From contig NC_092575.1 in NCBI RefSeq assembly GCF_037975245.1, positions 16,009,310-16,073,309 on the forward strand: a stretch of DNA of 64,000 nt, in the 5' to 3' direction. The notes under the pieces were generated by a model. That model ran no database searches and was not told where the DNA came from. It saw only the letters and a list, made by a program, of their open reading frames with translations. Source of the DNA: Apostichopus japonicus. Its lineage: Eukaryota; Echinodermata; Holothuroidea; Aspidochirotida; Stichopodidae. The translations under genes were made by a program, and so were the position numbers. Every line of letters begins with the position of its first letter. Position 1 is the first letter of the stretch. Below are positions 1-10,200 of this stretch, piece by piece.

Positions 1-199
1 AACAACCGACACTACCCCGGTGACCCTCCATTGGCTTTGGTGGCTTTTAGCTTGTAGGGTCGGGGAGATGGGGTGGGGGAAAGGTATCTCGCTTTAGTCT
101 ACGTTTCCCTGGTTACAGAAATTGAAGGCCAACAGTTACAACTAACTTCACCATCCATCTTGTAATCACTTTATAGAGCTCCTCAAAAGAAGATGTGTG

Positions 200-202
<3 letters not shown>

Positions 203-291
<89 letters not shown>

Positions 292-302
292 TAGATAGAT
301 AC
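203..302. repeat. (TA)n microsatellite with short (ATAG)n tail
   Basis: An uninterrupted TA dinucleotide run of about 85 bases is followed by a few ATAG tetramers. Peptides made of alternating Tyr and Ile read from it are artefacts of the repeat. No gene is seen in the surrounding 1-500. Confidence 0.97.
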
Positions 303-622
303 GACCTTAAACAGAAGACCAAACTTGTGGATCTCTATAGATTGACCTTTCTGTAAAATAACATTCACGAAGTAGAGTGTGAAGATGCTAAACGTAAGTA
401 ACTGATAACTGTTCATTCCTTTATTTTCTCTAACCCATGAGAAAAATGCTATTTTTAAACTTCCAAAGCCTGTCTCATTCATTATAACATTTCGATATTC
501 TCATCAACAAAGGGGATTAGTAATATATAGAAGAGCAACAGAAGAAAATATCAAAAGTGGGGGGGGGGGGGGGTTGGGAAGAAGGAAAGGCCGACAGAAA
601 AGAAAGAATTTCGCCAACTTAC

Positions 623-683
623 CAAACACCCTCGTAGATTTGAGAACCCGCGGTACGGTGTTGAATAAACATCTTGCCGCCAT
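623..683 (-). CDS. Possible first coding exon of a mitochondrial protein (partial)
   Basis: On the minus strand an ATG in a strong context (AAGATGGCGG) at 683 opens 20 codons that end in a consensus donor (GTAAGT, first base at 622). The peptide begins MAARCLFNTVPRVLKSTRVF. It has four Arg and one Lys, no acidic residue, and alternating hydrophobic positions, which is the pattern of a mitochondrial presequence. No matching downstream exon is visible in 1-500, so the rest of the gene would lie left of the window. This is a guess from one exon. The alternative is a chance reading frame next to a chance donor site. The protein is not recognised. Confidence 0.4.
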
Positions 684-1528
684 CTTGAAAGTTATCTGAC
701 GAATTGTAGAACGGTTTCGATACGATGCAGAAAAATATCGGTTGGTAACGAACGGTCTTACTAAACCGTGCATCAGGCTGTGCTGTGGATATTTGCATGT
801 GGATAGCTACATACAACCACTTTATTCGATTACGTCAAGGCTGATAAGGCTTAAGTCTCAAGTTCATATTAATATCATACAATAATTCAACTTAGGTGGA
901 AGAAACTTATTTGCTTATCAAAGTCCACCGAATGTGGTTTTAAAATGTCCGTCTATTATAATTACCTTCCTTTTCGATGAGAACTTTATTTGTTTTTTTT
1001 TCTATATAGGATGCTTCATTGTGGTGGACGGCAGCGTATGGGCACACGAAGGCTGTTAGCGTGTATCCATGTACGGGCAATGGGTATAGCGAGAGGTATC
1101 GTGAAAAGTACCTAAGTCTGCTTGACATTTGTGGGTACCAAATACATTAGTCTATACAGTTGTAAATAATCAATGGTGTAGATTTTACCTAAAGGAAAAC
1201 TTGTTTTAAGATCAAAATTAAACTATATGGAAATAAATGGACACGCTTAGACCCAGGGCCGGTTTTATTTCTCGGGGGCGCTGAACCAGACATTTTTTTT
1301 GGCCTTTAGGCCCCCAGATAGCTGAAAGACAGATAAAGGAAGTGTTGTGTTTATATTATAACCACACGTGTATGTGTAGCCGCTGATGTGTAATAGGTAC
1401 AGTGACGTACATTCTTTATGAAATACCGGTACTTGATGTTGCCTCTGACACTCACATCTGTCGCTAGAATTTAGAATTTGTCAACACCCCCCCCCCCTCC
1501 CACAATGCTGTCGAAATGCTCCACACGT
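684..1528. other. Intergenic stretch, no gene seen
   Basis: AT-rich sequence with homopolymer T, C and G runs. Positions 1252-1315 hold a C/G-rich relic (CAGGGCCGG type) that resembles the end of a degraded hAT-like element. If the exon at 623-683 is real, the first part of this stretch would contain its promoter. Confidence 0.4.
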
Positions 1529-1902
1529 CATGGGCGTAGGAACCGTGGGGGCGCCAGCCCCCCCAGTGAAAAATGTGGAGGGGCGGAAGTATCATTCCGC
1601 CCCCCCCCCCGCTTCGCAAGTCAGAAAACCCCTTTTTCATTTCCAAATGAGAAAAAAATCTCATTTGGAGCACCAAGTTGCATCTAAGGCCTGGTGAAAA
1701 TACAAAATTAAGTTTACAAAATGGAGTGGGTGTTGAAGTGTGCTATATTGCACCAAATTGCACCTGAGGCTACCTGGAAATGCAAAAAATTCCAAAGGGG
1801 AGGAGGACACCCCGTCCCCTTAGACCCCTCCCCCAGGCCGGCCATCAGTCTTCAGCCCCCCCCCCCCACTCAAAAGTACCTTCCTTCGCCACTGCCACAC
1901 GT
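1521..1902. mobile_element. Non-autonomous hAT-type element (MITE) with perfect 8-bp TSD
   Basis: The element proper is 1529-1894 (366 bp). Its ends are similar inverted repeats: CATGGGCGTAGGAA on the left and, read inward from the right, CAGTGGCGAAGGAA. It is flanked by a perfect 8-bp direct repeat CCACACGT at 1521-1528 and 1895-1902. An 8-bp target duplication with CA-G termini is the hAT superfamily signature. The interior is C- and G-rich and has no transposase. It also shares a CCCCTTAGACCC motif with the element at 2325-3652. Confidence 0.8.
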
Positions 1903-2324
1903 CACTGGTAATAGGCCTATATGGACGTGAATCACTAAAACATTTGTCGTTAATAAATTTACTTACTAAACCTACTTACCTTGCGCATGCACCTGACATA
2001 ATGTTAAAATATACAAAGCAATTTAAGCAAGTAATGTGATTATGCTTAATCCTAAATTAGTCGATATACTACGTGCAGTTTACATTCAGTAGTTCAAGAA
2101 AGAAAACAATAACAAAATCATCTTCATTAACAAACACATTCAGTAGGGTGATATGCAAGTGTATGAAATTACCGGGGACAACGGAGATGGGATTGGGGCT
2201 ACAACAGTGATGGCAAGGGGGGCGGGGGAGGGGAGATTCAAGCAGCCCGAATGGCTCTTTACAATGTTGTAGGTCCTTCAGCTACCTGTAATTTATTCTT
2301 CCCATTGAAGTATGCAACTTGTAT

Positions 2325-3652
2325 CAGGGGCGTATCCAGGGGGGGGGGCGCAACAGGCGCGCGCCCCCCCTATTGGCCGTCACCAAAAAAAAAAAAAGTT
2401 TAGCAAAAAAAAAAAAAAAAATTGATGACGACCTTTATGTGAGATGTCGGTGATCGCTCAACCCCCCCCCCCCCTCCCGTATGCTTTATTTTTTGTTTGC
2501 CAAAAAAAGGTTCTGGCGAAGTTCGGCGGCATAATAGTTTTAGAAACATAGATGGTAATTGTGTTTGTATTATCACTATAAACAATAAGTGACATGCCAG
2601 CCATACTAAATTGTGCATTTTGTGTCCATATTTACTGGAAATGTTGCTTATTATTAAGGTCGAAAAATGGATCACATATGGCCATGGGCGGCGATCCTGG
2701 GTGGAGGGGGGATATATCCCCCCATGAAAAGGGGTGGATGGGATGTAATGCACCATATCCCCCCCCCCCCACCAAATGCCAGGGATAAGAATATTTTCAT
2801 GCCTACATTTATGCATCTTCGTTAATGTACGGCTCTTTTTTAGCTTCATTTCTCGCCTACCATAAACGCAGTGCGATCTTTTCAAATAAAGCGTCTTTAT
2901 AAAGCAAAAATAGTTGACTGTAGGCTTCATTGGCCCTATAACAACAAAATGTATTATTGCGCCCACGGTATTGATATAGTACATATATGCACCCTCATAG
3001 TATTCATATAGGCCCTATAGTAGGCCTACACACGTACATGTTCCCTCGAACAGCTGAGAATCTCATGTAACCAGGGTAATGCTTAATACACGTTACACCT
3101 GGATGCCCTAGCAATCGGTACCTAGGAATGTAACTATGTGTAATTGTGTATTGCATGTGTATAGGCCTATAATGGCCTGCATGAGGCCATTTTCTTCATC
3201 GAATAATATAAAAGAGCTCTCGAACATTCTAACGTTGCGCCTGAAACAAGATTGACAGGGGCAATTTTCCCAAAATAACACCCGAAATTTAAAAAAAAAG
3301 TATTTTGGATCCTGATTATGAGATATTTCGGACATGACATCCCTATTTTAAAGTTGGGTATATATGCCGCTTGGAAACCTCGGGAAGTGCCGTTTCCGGC
3401 CATCTAGAGGGTTTGTTAATCCCAAAATGTTCTTGTACGCTTCGCGCCAACTCATGGTGGCGCTACGCTTAGATAGTCAACAAGGTCATATCCCCCGCCC
3501 CCCACTCGGAAGTACGGATCGCCGCCCATTTTGCATTTCAGCCCTTCTTCGAAAGCAAAAATTGTACACCCCTCCCCTTAGACCCATCCCCCAGGACGGC
3601 GATCATTCATGCCTGGCGCCCCCCCTATTGGAACATCCTGGATACGCCCCTG
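2325..3652. mobile_element. hAT-like non-autonomous element, about 1.3 kb
   Basis: The left end reads CAGGGGCGTATCCAGG and the right end is its inverted copy (CCTGGATACGCCCCTG, ending at 3652). TTGTAT occurs on both flanks (2319-2324 and 3653-3658). A full 8-bp duplication is not intact, which suggests decay. The interior holds poly-A and poly-C runs. It also contains a segment (about 3375-3480) with GTGCCGTTTCCGGCCATCT and GTACGCTTCGCGCCAACT words that recur near 58740-58850 and 59170-59275, so these elements belong to one family. The long open frame on the minus strand at 2400-2984 is low-complexity and not judged coding. Confidence 0.65.
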
Positions 3653-5004
3653 TTGTATTACTTTACGCGAATAATGAAAAAATGACAACTAAAGAAGGAG
3701 AGAAAATTGTTCGGGGTGGGGAGGGGGGGTGGGGGTGATGTGAGGCTTCAAATGGTACTGCGGTGTTCACTTTAAAGAACACTTTACTTCCCGGCCGAAC
3801 TTCTTCTTTGCGGATTTGACTTCCAGATGTCCCAACCCCGTTCAAACAGAATTATGAAGTTTTTAGTAGATTTGTTTTTCATCTATTAAGAAATTCGAAA
3901 TTGGTGAATTGACCTGGGTGAAAATTCCCAAGTCCCCCTTTGCAATGTGCATGATCACAATCAGAGTGAAAGGAATTCAAAAATAAAAACAGAGTATTTT
4001 TTTTGTAGAAAAAAACCCGTTTTATTTAAACTTATAACCAGGGGCGTACATTCACCATATTTCAATGCAGGGGTATCGAGCGATTTGATGACTTACTAGC
4101 TTTTTCGTCCTATTTCAGTGACTGGCCGATTACGAATGTATTATTGACGGGGGTGGGGGGGGGGGTGGGAGGGATATATAGGGGTGAGGTGAAGCCCCCG
4201 GTAGCTGTAGCATTTTCTTTGCCTAATCAATTATCCAAATCTGGGAAATGTTAGACGTCAGGGTGAAACAGAGAGAACAATTTCTTTCTTCTTTCTTTTC
4301 ATTTTATTACTCTTACGTTCATTGGTGTAAGACCACTCTGAATTCGGCAAAATTTTGAGACCGTCTTGGCATCGCTCCATTGGGGAGGGGTGTGACCCCC
4401 CTCCCGCCTACTCGAAAAGTGGTAAGCGGAAAGAAGTCTTGGTAGGATGCCAATGATATAGATTAATGAACATACACCATCATTATTATCTATTCCCTAC
4501 TAAGTGTTTACTTCCAGTATCAAATTCCAAATAATAAAGATTGTTTGTATGATTTTAATGTATGAATAGTACTATCGAGAGGTCTCTCTGCTAGGGTTCA
4601 ACGTAATCTAGAATGAGTTTAATGTATATGCCCTTTGTGTCGAGTCTTCTATTGTATAACACTGAATCTCTAAATGACAACCGTAGGTTATGTGTGTGAC
4701 ACTATAGAATGGTGACCTTGAACACATTTGCAGCTCCCACTATCGGATCATTTCGTTTGTAACATTTTGACGTTTCACATAAATTTATTTTAATTTTAAT
4801 CTGTACAAATAAAGAAAAGCCAATGATAAATGATATCAAAAAATTAATCTATAATTTCCAGGCAGGGATGGATTCAGGCAGGTATAGGAGTCGTTGGGAT
4901 TTACACTCCTTTTTTTCAACATCACACAGAATTTCAAAAGTAGTTGTTAGCATAACCTTAGGTTTAAATCCTAACTAAAGACCTAATCCATGGTTTAAAT
5001 AAGA
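3653..5004. other. Intergenic, no gene seen
   Basis: AT-rich sequence with G/C-rich islands at about 4035-4090 (CAGGGGCGTAC, similar to hAT-like ends), 4148-4200 (G run) and 4380-4410. These look like fragments of the same element class, but no paired ends were found. Confidence 0.4.
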
Positions 5005-5910
5005 GTCATGGTGTGAACCACCTACAAGATTCATGGTGTGAACCACCTACAAGATACATGGTGTGAACCACCTACAAGATTCATGATGTAAACCACATAC
5101 AAGATACATGGTGTGAACCACCTACAAGATTCATGATGTGAAGCACCTACAAGATTCATGGTGTGAACCACCTACAAGGTTCATGGTGTGAACCAACTAC
5201 AAGATTCATGGTGTTAACCACCTACCAGATTCATGGTATGAACCACCTACAAGAATCATGGTATGAACCACCTAGAAGATTCACGGTGTGAACCACCTAC
5301 AAGATTCATGGTGTGAACCACCTACAAGATACATGGTGTGAACCACCTACAAGATACATGGTGTTAACCACCTACCAGATTCATGGTATGAACCACCTAC
5401 AAGATACATGGTGTGAACCACCTACAAGATTCATGGTGTGTACCATCTACAAGATTCATGGTGTTAACCACCTACAAGATTCATGGTGTGAACCACCTAC
5501 AAGATTCATGGTGTGAACCACCTACAAGATTCATGGTGTGAACCACCTACACGATACATGGTGTGAACCACCTACAAGATACATGGTATTAACCACCTAC
5601 CAGATTCATGGTATTAACCACCTACAAAATACATGGTGTGAACCAACTACAAGATTCATGGTGTGTACCACCTACAAGATTCATGGTGTTAACCACCTAC
5701 AAGATTCATGGTGTGAACCACCTACAAGATTCATGATGTAAACTGCTTCAAGATTCATGATGTAAACCAGCTTGAAGATTCATGATGTAAACCAGCTGCA
5801 AGATTCATGATGTGGAACAACTACAAGAATCATGATGTGAAACAACTACAAGCTTCATGGTGTATAACCATGGTGTATAACTAGATTCATGGTGTGAACC
5901 ATCTCCAGAG
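5005..5910 (+). repeat. 25-bp minisatellite, about 30 ordered copies plus decayed copies
   Basis: The unit is about CATGGTGTGAACCACCTACAAGATT, with period 25 (for example the AACCACCTAC word at 5291 and 5316). Copies from about 5005 to 5745 are nearly identical. Those from 5746 to 5910 are more diverged (GATGTAAACCAGCTGCAAG type). Because 25 is not a multiple of 3 and the unit has few stops, three-frame reading gives peptides with a 25-residue period. These are a by-product of the repeat. There are no unique spacers between units, so this is not a CRISPR-like array. Confidence 0.95.
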
Positions 5911-7010
5911 AAGATGGTCATTACTGTACCAGTAGTATGATGTGAGTCTTCTTTGCACTTTATGGTGGACATTGTCCACCTACTAGGAGTGAGCTGCTAA
6001 CTATCAGAATTAGTTGGTGTGAACCATCTAGCAGGTTCATGGTATGCACCGTCTCCCGGCTTTATTATTCATATACCCGCTGTGCGATGTGAATATCCAG
6101 CTAGAATGGAAAACCCTCTATGAGCCTCTCAGTCTAAACTGTCCCTCTTCTTTACGAGTAAAATAACTTTTGCGTTAAATTTGTGAAGGATCTACCAGGG
6201 TTATGAAGTGAACAACTGTCCACAAGGTTTACGGAGTGAAGTTTTGTGAACTGTCTCCTAGTGATATTATGGTTGCCAATCATCTGGAATTTCTCTCAAT
6301 TCTGCTGTGAAAACCATCCTCCACTTTTAATGGGTGTAAACAATCTGTATTTTGATTCTTCATGGTGTAATTAACCCCTCACTAATAAGCTTCACAAAGT
6401 GGTCATCATCTCTTGTCGATTCTCTCTGATTCTTGGTGTTTTCTCTGGGCTATATCTCGTGAGCGATCTGTCAATGCTATGGAGTTAAGCCAAATGGTTT
6501 CAGTGCTTCAGTCTCTCTGCCTTTATCCAGCTACTTTGTATTTCACCATCGTGTTGTAAACTGTCTAATACCAGCCCTTGTTTCTTCTGTCACTGTATCA
6601 TATCAAGCATCTTTTCTGTCATGCTCTGGAAAACTACAGCGGGAAAGAAAAATGAACATTCCGTAGAAAGTAAAAAATTAGTAGAATAAATCTTTGATAC
6701 CAAAGGATGATATGGATATCTGCTGTTTTCTTTTCTAGATGGACAATATTTTTAGTTTTATGTCTGAAAGGGGAGTAAATTAATCCTAAGAATAGCTTAA
6801 TAGCTACAAAGCTATCACCACACCATGGTAAATTGCAATTCACTTAATTAAATGGTGTTCGATTTGTTAAAAAAACTAATAACAAATATTTCTTCACCCT
6901 CCACCGAACCTTTAAGCCACAAAATTTTACAACGACAATATGCCAATTACACACATTCCCCTTCTCCCCAACTATTTTATGCCAAATGGTACCTAAAAAA
7001 ATCACTTGAA
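5911..7010. other. Intergenic flank with scattered minisatellite relics
   Basis: Words such as GTGTGAACCATCTAGCAGG (about 6015) and TATGAAGTGAACAACTG (about 6200) recall the 25-bp unit but are spaced irregularly. This suggests an older, decayed edge of the array reaching about 6400. The remainder to 7010 shows nothing recognisable. Confidence 0.4.
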
Positions 7011-7016
7011 TTTATT
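7011..7016 (-). promoter_or_regulatory. Candidate polyadenylation signal of GNB1L
   Basis: TTTATT on the plus strand reads AATAAA on the minus strand, about 245 bases past the GNB1L stop codon. It is the nearest good match downstream. Confidence 0.4.
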
Positions 7017-7259
7017 GTATTAAGTTAATCAATACATGTTGTTTCATAAAATTGATTCCTCCCGTCACAATTTAGCCCAGTTTGCTCTCACCCATGTCAG
7101 AGGCCTGCTTCTAATAAATATGTAACTATCCCACATTTAGCCATCCTCTATGTATCAATTTAAACTTTCACACATGTAACATTTGTCAGAAACCGGTATT
7201 TTCTCAAAGAGAATTAATCAATTGTCTCACCGTTGACATATCTGTATCCCTTGATTCAT

Positions 7260-10200
7260 TCATCCGTTATATATCGACCACACACTGATATGCTTATCTT
7301 TAGAGCCTGCAGCGAGCAACTGCTGGTCGTCAAATTCGGACAGAGGAGTCGAGAACCGGACGCAATGTACCGATTCCGTGTGATATGAAAGAACTGCGAG
7401 CGGTTTTAATTTCTTCATTCCAAAGATGCGAAGCCTGGTGAAATAGTAATCAAGGTAATTAAAACGATACAAGAAGTAATTAGACTATTTTACGAGCGAT
7501 TAATTTCCATATCAAAACTTCATGAATAAAGAGTATGAGAAGTGGAAAATGTTGAAGTTCAGTATTCACCCCACTGAATTCAAAGCTGGTGGCTGTAGCT
7601 AAAGGTATGCAGAGGTAATGGAATAAAATATGGTTTTAATTTTAACTTAACATAATAGGGTAATTCGTAACTATTGAGAATGTTCACTGATATAATCTGC
7701 AATGGCTAAAATAAATCAAATTTACCAACACAAACATCATTTTCAAACTAATTTTCTTCTATTAATTTGATATTTTTTTTTCATCCACTCAACTGTCCGA
7801 TATTGCATATTTTCATAACAGAGTCCCGAAATGAGGTCAATATTTACATAAAGTGTATTAACTTTTGGATATTTTATCTTACATTGTTATCAGGTAAAGT
7901 CTATAACACAAGTTGGAGGATGAGAGCTTGATCATTATCAGTATGGACTATGGACCACTTAGTAAACTACATTACAATACAAGTCAAAATGTACTTCAAG
8001 GTTAACTTTGGACTTAGGTTGAGTCCTGATTTTGTCCTAGGCAAAGAAAAATGATAAATAAGAGTGCTAGTAATATTTTCTACAGTTATTCTGGTTTTAC
8101 AAGATATTTACCAATAACATAATTTTCTTCATCCCTGGAATGCTACTTTCCGGCTAAATTACTAACAACGTTGGTTCCTCAGTGCAAATATTAATGTTAA
8201 TGTTGATCCCTTGTTTGATAAATTCTCATAACAAAATCTAAATTATATTCTATTAACTTCTTATGAACAACAGAACAGCCCTTCAATGACATTCGACAAC
8301 ACTTTTTTTCCTTGATAAATTTGTTACCCATAGCAAAACATATTACTTGAGGCCAAAAAGTGTAAGTTATTGCAACAAATGCAAACATTATTTTTTTTTT
8401 GTCCCACAAATTCAATTTTATGTATTATTGTATCAACACTTTTGAAAAACCTTTGAACTTTATCTCTAATAATTTCATCATCTAGAATAATTTCATCGTC
8501 CAAATGATAGTTTTGTTGGTTTCATGTTAATGTTTCATCTATAATGGAAGTGGTGCCTCCTTACACAATACCGGTCAACTGCTGCCTGGTCATTTTGCTT
8601 TTATTCAATTTAATCCACTTTAACCATTGCGCATAATCAGAACGATACAATTGCGACCTATTTTATAGGTTTAATATCTCCACTTCAGTGATTCATAGTT
8701 CACTGACGTTTCAGTGTATGGCACTAGAAATATCCGAATCACTTTTACATCTGGACAGATGTGTTGCTTAGCAACAGGTCAGTGTAAAAGATGGATTTGT
8801 CCATTTCTTTCTTTCTTTCTTTTTCTCATCTTAACTTGAATCCTCGGACAATTTTCTTTCTTACCTCGAATCCCATCCAGCGGAAGCAGCTATTCTTCCG
8901 TCTTGTCTGACAACCAAATCTGAGAAACCAGGATTGGTCACTTTGATCTTTGCTCCCATGTCAATCTTAAGCTGTGTAAAACAAGGAGAGGTCATTTAAA
9001 GACAAATGGATAAACACACCTGGCATCGAATTTGACCCATACAATGTGATGCTATAACAACCAAAAACAGAGATCTGGAATATTTAAGTTTGTCAAGGAA
9101 CCAGAGAAAGACTGACCAGATTTGAAGTTAATATCATCCCTGAATCAATGGCATGCACAAAAGGAAGGGAACGGGGCGGGAGAGGGAGGTGGAGGTGGGC
9201 CGTTCCGCCCCTCCCACCTCTGTGAGTTTGGTTCATTTGAGGAAGAATTAGATCACATCTCTGGGCCTAGAATGCAATCAGGCAGGTATCCTTGGCGTTT
9301 GAGGGGTGGTGAGGGTGTAACTTAAAGTGTGAGTTCCAATTTAATAGTGGCATACTTAGGTCTAAGTCTTAAGAGTCCAGACCCAATCTTTATTTATATC
9401 AATCACCCCTGGAATTACTTTATATGTGTGTGTTTTTACTCAATTAGGCAAAGTTCCATCTAAGACTTAAAAACACAAGATAATTTAGACTGTCACCTAC
9501 ATTAAAGTGATACTCTAATAAAAAAAAAAAGAAGAAATCTCTCCTCCTTCCTTTCTTGAAAAACTTCAGATGAGAAACAAGATTGGTCTTAACTTCCGGT
9601 CTTGAACTATTTTCTATAACCGGATAATTTTAGTGGTCTAATTTTGTCTTTCTCACCATACAAGAATAATTTGGACTATCTGTAGCTCAAGTAATTTGAA
9701 AAAAACATTTTTAAATTGTTGCTAGCATGCTAATATTTGTTGTCAATATACTAAAACCTACCTTTGACTGTTCAGATATTCAGTTAAAAATTTTTCCCCA
9801 AACCCCAAACTTACTTCATTTAAATCAAACGTCCACAAGATGAGGTCATCCTCTACTGATCCACAAATTCCTTTTCCAAGATCGACCGAGAAATCGAAGC
9901 ACATTACTGGAGACAACAAAAAAATGTTTGAGGCTGCTGGTAGTATGATTAAATCAAATATAGAAATCTTAGTCACATTATTTAAGCCACATAATATAGC
10001 ACCCTTTCTTGCATATGAAACAATCTTCGCTGCAAAACCAGTAATCATACTTTGGCATTGGAACAGGTGTGTCAAAGGAGGTACAGTAGGCTCTTAGTTC
10101 CACCTTCACATCTGGAAGGTCAGGGAATATGTTTTTGACCCTCTAGCTCACTTTCTCAATAGGATTGCAATCACATGGATCCTTCATTAACAAGAAAGCG

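Noticed and set aside
203-482. Open frames rich in Tyr-Ile repeats
   Set aside because: They are translations of the TA microsatellite.
2400-2984. A 194-codon minus-strand open frame
   Set aside because: It runs through poly-A and poly-C tracts of a hAT-like element and shows no recognisable domain.
5313-5741. Peptides with a 25-residue repeat
   Set aside because: The period follows from a 25-bp minisatellite read in three frames. There is no start context, splice sites or domain.
5005-5910. Direct repeats resembling a CRISPR array
   Set aside because: Units are contiguous without unique spacers, and the DNA is clearly animal.
9122-9325. Gly-rich open frame with a G/C-rich inverted repeat
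   Set aside because: It lies in a GNB1L intron with low-complexity sequence. Probably a repeat relic, but paired element ends were not found.
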